From Prauserella alba (lineage in GTDB: Bacteria; Actinomycetota; Actinomycetes; Mycobacteriales; Pseudonocardiaceae): a stretch of DNA of 64,000 nt. A model generated the notes under the pieces. It did not search any database. It had not been told where the DNA came from and was given only the letters and a program-made list of their open reading frames with translations. The stretch spans positions 868,001-932,000 of the forward strand of contig NZ_JAMTCH010000004.1 of assembly GCF_024171735.1 (NCBI RefSeq), given 5' to 3'. Position numbers and translations under genes: made by a program. Below are positions 8,221-16,543 of the stretch, piece by piece (positions within the stretch are counted from its first letter, which is position 1; every line of letters starts with the position of its first letter).

Positions 8221-9416
8221 GCCGGAACCTCCTGTCCCCGCGCACCGGACAGCAGTCCGCGCGCGGCAAGATTGCGCAGCAGCGCACGGATCCCGAACGT
8301 CCAGTCCGGCGCTTCCTCGGCGGTGTTGACCTCGTTGACCAGAGCCCCGAGCTTCGGGGACGAAATGCGGACGATGTCACCGATCTTGTGCGTGAAGCCC
8401 TGTCCCGGGACGTCGCGGTCCTCGGTGGGAGCGAACATCGTGCCGGTCAACAACACGAACCCGTCCGGATAGCGGTGATGCGGGCCGTGTGCGTGTTCGA
8501 GCAGTGTGCGGATGTCCCTGCTCATCTCCCTGACCGGGTTGACACCGCTGAGCGAGAACCCGTCGCGGCCGGTGATCTCGAGCTCGACGTCGATCCCACG
8601 CGCGTCGTCGAGGCCGAAACCGTCGTCGAACAGACGCAGGAACGGGCCGAGTGCGCACGACGCGTTGTTGTCCTTGGCCTCGGCGAGCAGCAGTGCGCTG
8701 CGCCCCTCGAAGTCGCGAAGGTTGACGTCGTTGCCCAGGGTGGCGGCGATCGGCGCACCGCGGGAATCCGCCACGACGGCGAGTTCGGGTTCGGGGTTGT
8801 TCCACGTCGAGCGTTCCAGGACGCCGATCTGCGCGCCGGTACCGACGGAAGACAACACGGGTGCCTTGGTGAAGATCTCCGGGTCGGGACCGATGCCGAC
8901 CTCGAGGTACTGCGACCACAGTCCTTCGGCGACCAGCACTTCCTTCGCCCGTGCGGCTTCCTCGGATCCGGGCACGACCTGCGAGATGTGACCCGCGACC
9001 AGTGCGCCGAGCTTGCCGCGGATCTCCTCGGCGCGATGCAGGTCGCCTGCCGCCCGTTCCTCGATGACACGCTCGATCATGCTGCGCGCGAATGTCACTC
9101 CCGCGGCCTTGAGTACTTGCAGGTCCACAGGAGCAAGCAGGCGCGCCCGGGTTCGGTCGTTGTCGAACGTCGCCTTCAGCACGTCGGCGAGCGGCCAGCT
9201 GCGCGAACCCTGCGCGGTGCGTACCACGTCGACGGCGTCCGGCCGGTCCAACAGGTCGGCGACCGTAGGCGTGACCTCGGTGAGGTCGACGAGCGCGTCT
9301 CCTCGCAGTGCGGCGACGCACGGTCCCCCGCTTCCGGGGTCGTGAATCCGTGCCACGAGGGTCGCCCGGTCGGCGTCGTCCGGGAGAACGCTGCTGGCGT
9401 AGTCGGTGAGCTTCAC
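8217..9416 (-). CDS. Fumarylacetoacetate hydrolase family protein, likely 2-keto-3-deoxypentonate dehydratase (XylX-like)
   Basis: A 399-residue FAH-fold protein. The C-terminal half carries the metal-binding set (NPEPELAVV with acidic ligands, then LGNDVNLRDFEGRSALLLAEAKDNNASCALGP in pieces). Its length and N-terminal domain match the roughly 390-residue group that includes Caulobacter XylX, which dehydrates 2-keto-3-deoxy-D-xylonate to alpha-ketoglutaric semialdehyde. The KGSA dehydrogenase two genes downstream is the expected next enzyme. The earlier steps (aldose dehydrogenase, lactonase, pentonate dehydratase) are not in this window. An operator-like palindrome at 9458-9470 precedes it. 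Confidence 0.82.
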   Translation of the reverse strand: MKLTDYASSVLPDDADRATLVARIHDPGSGGPCVAALRGDALVDLTEVTPTVADLLDRPDAVDVVRTAQGSRSWPLADVLKATFDNDRTRARLLAPVDLQVLKAAGVTFARSMIERVIEERAAGDLHRAEEIRGKLGALVAGHISQVVPGSEEAARAKEVLVAEGLWSQYLEVGIGPDPEIFTKAPVLSSVGTGAQIGVLERSTWNNPEPELAVVADSRGAPIAATLGNDVNLRDFEGRSALLLAEAKDNNASCALGPFLRLFDDGFGLDDARGIDVELEITGRDGFSLSGVNPVREMSRDIRTLLEHAHGPHHRYPDGFVLLTGTMFAPTEDRDVPGQGFTHKIGDIVRISSPKLGALVNEVNTAEEAPDWTFGIRALLRNLAARGLLSGARGQEVPA

Positions 9417-9457
9417 AGATGTGCCTTCCCTGCCGTGTCGAACCCAGCAAATGTCAG

Positions 9458-9470
9458 TTTGTCATACAAA
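9458..9470. promoter_or_regulatory. GntR (FadR-subfamily) operator upstream of the XylX-like operon
   Basis: TTTGTCATACAAA is a perfect 5-bp inverted repeat around CAT and fits the FadR-type pattern TNGTNNNACNA. Related sequences occur before the gntR gene (TCGTCATACAG, 9561-9571) and before the aldehyde dehydrogenase (ATCATCATACAAA, 10364-10376). Confidence 0.6.
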
Positions 9471-9560
9471 TACTCGTCCACACCAGATGTGAACCCCACC
9501 TCGAACACGACTAGCACCCCGCATCTGTCACTCTTTCGCACGGCGACCTGCGCACACACG

Positions 9561-9571
9561 TCGTCATACAG
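9561..9571. promoter_or_regulatory. Possible autoregulatory GntR site
   Basis: TCGTCATACAG lies 28 bp before the gntR start and shares GTCATACA with the palindrome at 9458-9470. It is a weaker palindrome. Confidence 0.4.
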
Positions 9572-9598
9572 CGCCCGGTGAGCCCATACAATCGTGCT

Positions 9599-10312
9599 AT
9601 GAACTTCGATCACGGCGCCCGGCGGCGGCTTCCGGAGACCCTCGCCGACACGCTCCAGGACGAGATCCTGCGGTTGCCGGTCGGCGAACGGCTGCCCACC
9701 GAGGCCGAGCTCGCCGACCGGTTCGACGTGAGCCGCACGGTCGTGCGCGAGACGGCCCGACTGCTGGTCCAGCGAGGACTCGTCACGGTGAAGCCGGGGC
9801 GCGGCATGGTCGTCTCCGAGTTCGACGGCCGCTTGATCGCCGACCAGTACTCGCTGCTTCTCCGACTCAGCGAAGGCAGCTTCGAGCAGCTGCTCGAACT
9901 GCGACTCGTACTCGAGGTCGAGATGGCGGTACTCGCGGCGGCGCGCAGGGAGGAAGCGCACCTCGAGGCGATGCAGGCGGAGAACGACCGGCTCGCCGCC
10001 AACCTCGACGTGCGCGAGAAGTTCCTCGACGCCGACCTGTCGTTCCACGAGATCCTGGCGAAGGCCAGCGGAAACCCGTTCTTCTCGCTGATGATCAAAC
10101 CGATCAACGGCTTCCTGCGCGAAACGTACTCGTCCGGCCCCGCATATCCGTCGGAGGCGACCGACACCGTGCGCGAGCACGCCGAGATCGCCGACGCCAT
10201 CTCCGCAGGTGACCCGTCACGCGCACGGTTCGCGACGGAGAACCATCTCCGGCGGATCATGCGGCACGCCGATCGCCTCGCTCCCGGCCGAAAGGGCGAC
10301 GAGCCCACCTGA
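9599..10312 (+). CDS. GntR-family transcriptional regulator (FadR/FCD type)
   Basis: A 237-residue regulator with an N-terminal winged helix (LPTEAELADRFDVSRTVVRETARLLVQRGLVTVKPGRG in pieces, about residues 25-65) and a C-terminal all-helical FCD domain (residues about 85-225) that binds a small carboxylate or sugar acid with metal ligands such as DADLSFHEIL. It lies between the divergent XylX operon and the aldehyde dehydrogenase/kinase operon, with TCATACA-type sites before all three units, so it probably controls both flanking operons. ATG 9599 is used; an in-frame GTG at 9578 would add seven residues. Confidence 0.88.
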   Translation: MNFDHGARRRLPETLADTLQDEILRLPVGERLPTEAELADRFDVSRTVVRETARLLVQRGLVTVKPGRGMVVSEFDGRLIADQYSLLLRLSEGSFEQLLELRLVLEVEMAVLAAARREEAHLEAMQAENDRLAANLDVREKFLDADLSFHEILAKASGNPFFSLMIKPINGFLRETYSSGPAYPSEATDTVREHAEIADAISAGDPSRARFATENHLRRIMRHADRLAPGRKGDEPT

Positions 10313-10363
10313 AGCGGCACCCGGAACGGGTTGCGGTCGATGTCCGTCCAGAGCTAAAGTCCG

Positions 10364-10376
10364 ATCATCATACAAA
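10364..10376. promoter_or_regulatory. Possible GntR site before the aldehyde dehydrogenase
   Basis: ATCATCATACAAA shares TCATACAAA with the perfect palindrome at 9458-9470 and lies 80 bp before ATG 10456. Confidence 0.45.
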
Positions 10377-10455
10377 TTACTGGATCCGGAGTGCCCCACT
10401 CGGTGACGACCGAAACCGCACCGGGTCCGCCGTCCATGAGAGCGGACACAGCACC

Positions 10456-11907
10456 ATGCAACCTCACACCGACGTGATCACGTGCCGGAACTTCCACGGC
10501 GGAGACTGGCGGGACTCCGGCGGCGGCACGATCGACCGGCACAACCCCGCGACCGGTGCCCTCGCCGCCGTGGCACCGCGGTCGACCTCCCGTGACGTCG
10601 ACGCGGCCGTGGGGTCCGCGGTACGCGCGTTCCCCGCGTGGCGCAAGACGTTGCCCGCCGAGCGTGCCCGCCACCTGCATCGGCTGGCCGAGGTTTGCGC
10701 GACCCGCGTCGACGAGCTGGCCGTCTCGATCACCCGCGAACAGGGCAAACCGCGCAGCGAGGCACGCGGCGAGGTCACCAAGTTCGTGTCCGCGCTGCAC
10801 TACTACGCGGAAGAGGCCGAACGCGTCTTCGGCCGGACGATTCCCAACGACACGGCCGGTTTCCTCAGCATCGTGCAGAAGGAGCCGATCGGGCCGGTCG
10901 CGGGCATCGTGCCGTGGAACTATCCGATCGAACTCACCGGCTGGAAGCTCGCCGGTGCGACCGCCGCGGGCTGCACGATCGTGCTGAAACCGTCGGAGTA
11001 CACGCCGGGGTCGGCGCAGCTGCTGTCGGAATGCGTCGCCGAGGCGATGCCCCCGGGTGTCGTCAACTTCGTGTACGGCGACGGGGAGGCCGGTCAGGCA
11101 CTGGCCGAGCACCCGGACGTCGCGAAGATCGCGTTCACCGGGTCGATGCGCACGGGGCAGGCGATCTACCGCTCCGTCAGCGGGATCACCGGCTTGTCAC
11201 TCGAACTGGGCGGCAGCTGCCCGATGGTCGTCACCGACCGGGCGGACGTCGACGCCGCGATCGCGGGCGCGACCCGGCGGTCCTTCCGCAACGCCGGGCA
11301 GATCTGCATCGCGATCAACCGGATCTACGTGCAGGACGGGGTGTACGACGAGTTCGTCGCCGGGCTGGCGAAGGCCGCCGACGCGCTGACCGTCGCCGAC
11401 GGGCTCGCCGAGCCGGATGCCGACGTCGGCGCGATGACGATGCCCGAGACGTACCGGCGCACCCTCGACCACATCGCCGACGCCCGCGCGCAGGGGGCGC
11501 GAGTCGTCGCCGGAGGTGAGCCGCCGCGTTCGGATTCCCCGGGGCTGTTCCTGCGCCCGACCGTCGTGGCCGATGCACCGGACGAGGCACTGGTCATGCA
11601 CGAGGAGACGTTCGGGCCGTTGGTGGGAGTCGCACGGTTCACCGAGCTCGATGACGCCGTCTCCCGCGCCAACGCCGCGCCCGGCGGACTGGCCGCATAC
11701 GCCTACACCACCGACACCACGGAGACGTTCACGCTCGCGGGCGACCTCGACTTCGGCAACGTCGCGGTGAACAACGTCGACGCGGGAATCATCAACGCGC
11801 CATACGGGGGCCGGCGCGAAAGCGGCTTCGGCTCCGAACACGGCCACGAAGGACTCGAGAACTACCTGCAACTCAAGCACATCCGGCTCCGCCACAACGC
11901 GCAGTGA
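10456..11907 (+). CDS. Aldehyde dehydrogenase, NAD(P)+-dependent
   Basis: A 483-residue class-3/SSADH-like aldehyde dehydrogenase. It has the GPVAGIVPWNYP cofactor loop, KPSEYTP, the glycine motif FTGSMRTG, the catalytic Glu in LELGGSCP and the nucleophile Cys in NAGQICIAINR. The end shows YGGRRESGFGSE, typical of succinate-semialdehyde, lactaldehyde and glycolaldehyde dehydrogenases. It is the first gene of a plus-strand operon with a sugar kinase 22 bp downstream. In that context oxidation of a sugar-derived short aldehyde is likely, but the substrate is not determined. Confidence 0.88.
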   Translation: MQPHTDVITCRNFHGGDWRDSGGGTIDRHNPATGALAAVAPRSTSRDVDAAVGSAVRAFPAWRKTLPAERARHLHRLAEVCATRVDELAVSITREQGKPRSEARGEVTKFVSALHYYAEEAERVFGRTIPNDTAGFLSIVQKEPIGPVAGIVPWNYPIELTGWKLAGATAAGCTIVLKPSEYTPGSAQLLSECVAEAMPPGVVNFVYGDGEAGQALAEHPDVAKIAFTGSMRTGQAIYRSVSGITGLSLELGGSCPMVVTDRADVDAAIAGATRRSFRNAGQICIAINRIYVQDGVYDEFVAGLAKAADALTVADGLAEPDADVGAMTMPETYRRTLDHIADARAQGARVVAGGEPPRSDSPGLFLRPTVVADAPDEALVMHEETFGPLVGVARFTELDDAVSRANAAPGGLAAYAYTTDTTETFTLAGDLDFGNVAVNNVDAGIINAPYGGRRESGFGSEHGHEGLENYLQLKHIRLRHNAQ

Positions 11908-11929
11908 GGCGCGAAAGGACGGTCGCATC

Positions 11930-13432
11930 ATGCTGATTGGCATCGATCTGGGCACCTCGTCGTGCAAGGTCATAGCCGTATCCCAAACGGGCGAGGTGGT
12001 CGCCAAGCAATCGCGGGACTATCCCGTTCACAACCTCCGTCCCGGCTGGGCGGAACAGGACCCCGCCGACTGGTGGCGCGCCACCGACGAGGCGATCGCG
12101 GCGGTGACCGCCTCGCTTCCGGAGCGGGGACGCGAAGTGGTCGGCATCGGCCTGTGCGGACAGATGCACGGCCTGACCGCTCTGGACTCCAACGGACAGC
12201 CGCTGCGACACGCCATTCTGTGGAACGATCAACGAGCGGCCGCCGAATGCGACTGGATCACCGAGCGCGCAGGCGGACTCGACGAGCTCATCCGCATGAC
12301 CCGCAACCGGATGCTGCCCGGATTCACCGCACCGAAGATCATCTGGTTCCGGGACAACGAGCCCGAACTCTTCACGCGCATGGCGCACGTGCTCAACCCG
12401 AAGGATTACCTGCGCCTGAAGATGACGGGAAACCACGTCACGGACGTGTCGGACGCCTCCGGCACGGGACTGTTCGACGTCGCGGAGCGCACCTGGTCGG
12501 ACGAGCTGCTCGAACTGTTGGACATCGATCGCGGACTGCTTCCGGACGCGGTCGAATCCATCGACGCCACCGGGGCGCTGCTCCCGGAACTGGCACGTCG
12601 CTGGAACATCCCCGAGGGCGTCCAGGTGTACGGCGGCGGTGGCGACGCCGTCATCCAGACCACCGCGATGGGGCTCATCGACCCGGGGCCGGTCGGCTTC
12701 ACCATCGGGACGGCGGGCATTGTCGCGGGTGGAGCGGCGAGCTGCCCGAACATCCCGAGCGGGCGAGTGCAGGTCTCGTGCGGCAACGGGCCGGGCCGCT
12801 GGCACGTCATGGGTGTCTCACTCAGCGCGGGAGGCGCGTTCCAGTGGCTGCGTGACGCGCTGGCACCGGTGACGACCGCCGACCCCGTGTCGTTCGAGAA
12901 ACTCGTCGCACTGGCCAAGGACGTCGAACCCGGTGCGGAGGGGCTGTTGTTCCTTCCCTACCTCCTCGGCGAGAGATCGCCAAATCTCGCCCCGGAGGCG
13001 TCGGCGAGCTGGATCGGCCTGACTCCGATGCACCACCTCGGGCATTTCTCGCGCAGCGTCCTGGAAGGCGTGCTGCTGAACATGCGGGAGATCCTCGAGG
13101 TCTGCAGACAGGCCGGACTGGAGTGCGACCGCGTCGTCGCCTCCGGCGGAGCGACGAGCGAGACGCTGTGGCTGCAGATGCTCGCCGACGTCCTCGGCAG
13201 GGAGACCGTCACCGTCACCGGCGCGACCGAGGGCGGAGCCTACGGTGCTGCGCTGGCGACCGGCGTCGGAGTCGGCTACTGGGGCAGTCTGGACGAGGCG
13301 GTGTCCGGGGTGAGCATCGAGCGCACGTTCACCCCGGACACCGGCAGCACCCGCGTCTACGACTCGGTCTTCGCCCGGCACCGCGCCCTGTACGAAGGGC
13401 TGCGACCGCTCTACGCCACCGCGGACGCGTGA
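11930..13432 (+). CDS. xylB: FGGY-family carbohydrate kinase, xylulokinase-like
   Basis: A 500-residue sugar kinase. It begins MLIGIDLGTSSCK (phosphate 1 loop) and contains GLCGQMHG and ILWNDQR (substrate loops of xylulokinases). The catalytic Asp lies in GGGGDAV (about residue 236), and the adenosine motif is VVASGGATSE. Overall it matches xylulokinase in length and in the MHG/WNDQR blocks. It phosphorylates a ketopentose, probably D-xylulose, feeding the pentose phosphate pathway. It overlaps the downstream phosphatase start by one base (TGATG). GAAAGGA precedes ATG. D-ribulose or a related ketose remains possible because RpiA is encoded in the same operon. Confidence 0.87.
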   Translation: MLIGIDLGTSSCKVIAVSQTGEVVAKQSRDYPVHNLRPGWAEQDPADWWRATDEAIAAVTASLPERGREVVGIGLCGQMHGLTALDSNGQPLRHAILWNDQRAAAECDWITERAGGLDELIRMTRNRMLPGFTAPKIIWFRDNEPELFTRMAHVLNPKDYLRLKMTGNHVTDVSDASGTGLFDVAERTWSDELLELLDIDRGLLPDAVESIDATGALLPELARRWNIPEGVQVYGGGGDAVIQTTAMGLIDPGPVGFTIGTAGIVAGGAASCPNIPSGRVQVSCGNGPGRWHVMGVSLSAGGAFQWLRDALAPVTTADPVSFEKLVALAKDVEPGAEGLLFLPYLLGERSPNLAPEASASWIGLTPMHHLGHFSRSVLEGVLLNMREILEVCRQAGLECDRVVASGGATSETLWLQMLADVLGRETVTVTGATEGGAYGAALATGVGVGYWGSLDEAVSGVSIERTFTPDTGSTRVYDSVFARHRALYEGLRPLYATADA

Positions 13433-14073
13433 TGGCGCCTGGCGCGCGCGCCGTCGTCTTCGACCTCGACGGCACGTTGGTGGACAGCGCTCCGGACATC
13501 ACCCGCGCGTTGAACACGGCCCTGGCAGCGCAGTCATTACCTCCCGTGACGGCCGATCAGGTGCGTGGCCTCCTCGGTGAGGGAGCGCGTGCCCTGGTCG
13601 GCAGGGCGCTGGCGCTCGCCGGTGGCTCCGAGGCGGGTGTGGACACCGCGTTGGCCGACTACACCACCGCGTACACCGCCGATCCGGTCGCGGAGACGAC
13701 GTTGTACGCCGACGCGGGCGACGCGGTGGCCGAGCTGCACGCCCACGGCGTACGCATCGGCGTGTGCACCAACAAACGGTCGGCACTCGCCCACCGCGTG
13801 CTGCACCACACCGGTCTCGCAGGCGCCGTCGACGCGGTCGTCGGCATCGACGAGGTCTCGGCCGGCAAACCCGACCCGGAGCACCTCCGTACCGCATTCG
13901 ACCGCCTTGAGGTCCCGCCGTCGGAGTCGCTGTACGTCGGCGACACCGCGATCGACGCGGAGACCGCGAAGCGGGTCGGCGTCGACTACGTGCACGTCGC
14001 CTGGGGACACGTGGGCGAGCACACCGTGATCGAGCGGTTCCACGAACTGTTCGAACGAATCCGACCGGCCTAA
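13432..14073 (+). CDS. HAD-family hydrolase, phosphoglycolate phosphatase-like
   Basis: A 213-residue HAD superfamily phosphatase with motif I VVFDLDGTLVDSAPD (nucleophile Asp10), motif II CTNKRS, motif III Lys in SAGKPDPEH and motif IV YVGDTAIDAETA. The cap is the helical Gph-type cap. Translation is coupled to the kinase through a TGATG overlap. In pentose operons such enzymes often remove dead-end sugar phosphates or dephosphorylate 2-phosphoglycolate; the actual substrate is unknown. Confidence 0.87.
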   Translation: MAPGARAVVFDLDGTLVDSAPDITRALNTALAAQSLPPVTADQVRGLLGEGARALVGRALALAGGSEAGVDTALADYTTAYTADPVAETTLYADAGDAVAELHAHGVRIGVCTNKRSALAHRVLHHTGLAGAVDAVVGIDEVSAGKPDPEHLRTAFDRLEVPPSESLYVGDTAIDAETAKRVGVDYVHVAWGHVGEHTVIERFHELFERIRPA

Positions 14074-14101
14074 CACAGCAGGAACGGCAGACAGGAAGTT
14101 C

Positions 14102-14863
14102 ATGGAACCACGCACGTCACAGGACACCGCCAAGGTGGTCTCGGGAACCGCCGCCATCGACGCCTACGTGTCCGACGGCATGATCATCGGCCTGGGATCC
14201 GGCACGACATCGCATTGGTTCGTCCGCAAGCTGGGCGAAGCCGTCGCCGGCGGCCTGGATGTCATCGGGGTGCCGACGTCGACCGGCACCAGAGACCTGG
14301 CTCTGGAGGTCGGCGTCCCACTGACGACGCTCGAAGACGTCGAGCACCTCGACGTGACCATCGACGGCGCGGACGAGATCGACGGCGACGGCGCCATGAT
14401 CAAGGGCGGCGGCGCGTGTCTGCTGTGGGAGCGGATCGTGGCCGATGCCTCCCGCCGCATGGTCGCCGTGGTGGACGAGTCCAAAGTGGTCGAGACCCTC
14501 GGTGCCTTCCCCCTGCCCATCGAGATCGTGCCGTTCTCGTGGGAGTCGACACGTCGTTCGGTCGCCGCGCTGCTCGAGCGGCTCGGCTACCGGAACCCGG
14601 ACCTGCCCCTGCGCATGAACGGTCACGAGCCGGTGGTGACCGACAGCGGGAACTACCTGATCGATGCCCACCTGCAGCGGATCCTCGACCCCGTCGCGTT
14701 GGACGGCCAGCTCAACTGGATCCCGGGGGTCGTGGAGAACGGGCTGTTCACCGGGATCGCCGACGAGATGGTGATCGGCCGCGCCGACGGAACACACGAG
14801 ATCCGAGATGTCAGTTCCGCGCCGTCGGCGCGGCCCTCGACGACCGGTAGGGAGACGAAGTGA
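14102..14863 (+). CDS. rpiA: Ribose-5-phosphate isomerase A
   Basis: A 253-residue RpiA interconverting ribose 5-phosphate and ribulose 5-phosphate. Visible blocks are GLGSGTTSHWFV (substrate phosphate loop), GVPTSTGT, TIDGADEID (catalytic Asp pair), MIKGGGACLLWE (catalytic Lys/Glu region), PIEIVPF and the terminal GLFTGIADEMVIGRADG. The C-terminus runs about 20 residues past the family end to overlap the next gene by 4 bp. Placement between a phosphatase and a polyol-type SDR indicates a catabolic rather than housekeeping copy. Many actinobacteria rely on RpiB, so this may be a second isomerase or act on an unusual aldose phosphate. Confidence 0.93.
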   Translation: MEPRTSQDTAKVVSGTAAIDAYVSDGMIIGLGSGTTSHWFVRKLGEAVAGGLDVIGVPTSTGTRDLALEVGVPLTTLEDVEHLDVTIDGADEIDGDGAMIKGGGACLLWERIVADASRRMVAVVDESKVVETLGAFPLPIEIVPFSWESTRRSVAALLERLGYRNPDLPLRMNGHEPVVTDSGNYLIDAHLQRILDPVALDGQLNWIPGVVENGLFTGIADEMVIGRADGTHEIRDVSSAPSARPSTTGRETK

Positions 14864-15612
14864 CCAACCCGTACACGCTCGAAGGCAGGACCGCACTGGT
14901 CACCGGAGGCGCGCAGGGCATCGGCGCCGCGATCGCCAAGGGACTGTGCGACGCAGGCGCCCGGGTGTTCGTGTGCGATCTCGACGCCGACGTCGGCAAG
15001 GCCACCGCCGAGCAACTCGGGGCGGAATTCGTGGCGGCCGACGTGACCGACTCGACGAGCATCGACGCCGCAGTCGACCACGTCGTGCAGACCGCGGACT
15101 CGCTCGACGTCGCGGTCAACAATGCAGGCATCGTTCACAACCACCCGAGCGAGCACCTGAGCGACGAGGACTGGCGCCGGGTTCTGTCGGTGAACCTCGA
15201 CGGCGTGTTCTACTCCTGTCGCGCCGCGGGCAAGCGCATGCTGGAGCAGGGCTCGGGCAGCATCATCAACACCGGCAGCATGAGCGGGCACATCGCCAAC
15301 CGCCCGCAGCCGCAGTCCGCCTACAACGCCGCGAAGGCCGCGGTCGTCCACCTGACCAAGTCGCTCGCAGGTGAATGGTCCGACCGCGGGGTCCGGGTCA
15401 ATTCCGTCTCACCGGGATACGTGGGCACCGAACTGACCAAACGCGGCATGAACAACGACGAATGGCGCCGCGCATGGCTCGACGGCACGCCGATGGGCCG
15501 GGTGGCCGAGCCTCGCGAGATCGCACCGGCCGTGGTGTTCCTGGCTTCCGAGGCAGCCAGCTTCTGCACCGGTACGGACCTCGTCGTCGACGGCGGCTAC
15601 ACCGTCTGGTGA
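14860..15612 (+). CDS. SDR-family oxidoreductase, probable polyol (pentitol/tetritol) dehydrogenase
   Basis: A 250-residue classical short-chain dehydrogenase. It has TGGAQGIG (NAD-binding loop), NNAG and the catalytic Ser/Tyr/Lys (INTGSMSG, then SAYNAAK), with DLVVDGGYTVW at the C-terminus. The GTG start overlaps the rpiA stop (GTGA) after GGTAGGGAG. Sequences of this type include D-arabinitol, D-threitol and sorbitol dehydrogenases. The glycerol-facilitator gene next to it supports a polyol substrate that is oxidised to a ketose and then phosphorylated by the kinase at 11930. Confidence 0.85.
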   Translation: MTNPYTLEGRTALVTGGAQGIGAAIAKGLCDAGARVFVCDLDADVGKATAEQLGAEFVAADVTDSTSIDAAVDHVVQTADSLDVAVNNAGIVHNHPSEHLSDEDWRRVLSVNLDGVFYSCRAAGKRMLEQGSGSIINTGSMSGHIANRPQPQSAYNAAKAAVVHLTKSLAGEWSDRGVRVNSVSPGYVGTELTKRGMNNDEWRRAWLDGTPMGRVAEPREIAPAVVFLASEAASFCTGTDLVVDGGYTVW

Positions 15613-15737
15613 GTTCTCACCGCCACCCGGCACATTTCTGACATTCTCATTTCCCACTGCTGACGCCCTGAGTCGCGCGCGTTTCCGAATTCGCGCGCCG
15701 ATTCCGCGCGTCCCTGCGGTGACGTCAAGGAGGCTCG

Positions 15738-16466
15738 ATGGGGAGCGTTCTCTTTTCCGAAACCATGGGCACCGCCCTGCTCGTCCTGCTGGGCTGCGGT
15801 GTCGGTGCCAACGTGAGCCTGGCGACGACGAAGGGGTTCGGCGGCGGCTGGCTGCTGATCAACTTCGGGTGGGGGCTCGCGGTGTTCGCCGGTGTGTACG
15901 CCGCGGCGTACTCCGGTGGGCACCTGAACCCCGCGGTGACGGCGGGCATCTGGGTCGCCGGTAACGACCTCGCACCGGGCGTTCCCGCGACGCCGTGGCA
16001 CGTCGCGGTCTACCTTGCCGGGCAGCTGCTTGGTGCGATGCTCGGCGCCGTGCTGGTGTATCTGGCGTACAAGAAGCATTTCGACGCCGAGGAGGACCAC
16101 TCCGGGACGTTGGGGGTGTTCGCCACCGGGCCGGCGCTGCGCACGCCGGGCTGGAACGTGGTGACCGAGGCCATCGGCACGTTCGTACTCGTGTACGTGG
16201 TGCTGGTGTTCGGCAACACGCCGACCGGGCTCGGCCCGTTGGCGGTCGCGTTGCTGGTCGTCGGGATCGGCGCGTCGCTCGGCGGCCCGACCGGTTACGC
16301 GATCAACCCGGCACGTGACCTCGGCCCGCGCATCGTGTACGCGCTGTTGCCGATGGGACGTCGTGAGGGCGCCGACTGGTCGTACAGCTGGATCCCGATC
16401 CTCGGACCGCTGCTCGGCGGAGCCGTGGCGGGACTCCTGTTCCACGTCACGCCCGTCGTCGTCTGA
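15738..16466 (+). CDS. MIP-family glycerol/polyol facilitator (aquaglyceroporin)
   Basis: A 242-residue channel with six predicted membrane helices and both half-helix signatures: HLNPAVT and INPARDLGPR. Asp after NPAR and a LGPR continuation are typical of GlpF-type facilitators rather than strict water channels. AGGAGG-like sequence precedes ATG 15738. It follows the SDR gene by 125 bp and probably admits the polyol that the operon degrades. A terminator ends the unit. Confidence 0.9.
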   Translation: MGSVLFSETMGTALLVLLGCGVGANVSLATTKGFGGGWLLINFGWGLAVFAGVYAAAYSGGHLNPAVTAGIWVAGNDLAPGVPATPWHVAVYLAGQLLGAMLGAVLVYLAYKKHFDAEEDHSGTLGVFATGPALRTPGWNVVTEAIGTFVLVYVVLVFGNTPTGLGPLAVALLVVGIGASLGGPTGYAINPARDLGPRIVYALLPMGRREGADWSYSWIPILGPLLGGAVAGLLFHVTPVVV

Positions 16467-16482
16467 CGGGGGCCGCATCGCC

Positions 16483-16519
16483 GAGCCCGCCGTGCGCCGA
16501 TCCGCCGCACGGCGGGCTC
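16483..16519. terminator. Terminator between the MIP and TauE genes
   Basis: GAGCCCGCCGTGCG pairs with CGCACGGCGGGCTC around a short loop, between convergent genes. Confidence 0.75.
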
Positions 16520-16543
16520 GTCTTGTCGGCGAACCGCCTGCCG

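Noticed and set aside
5684-8380. Single 898-codon minus-strand frame as a fusion protein
   Set aside because: Only the last 502 codons match a family (KGSA dehydrogenase) and have a ribosome site; the first part is an off-frame shadow of the hydroxyacid dehydrogenase gene.
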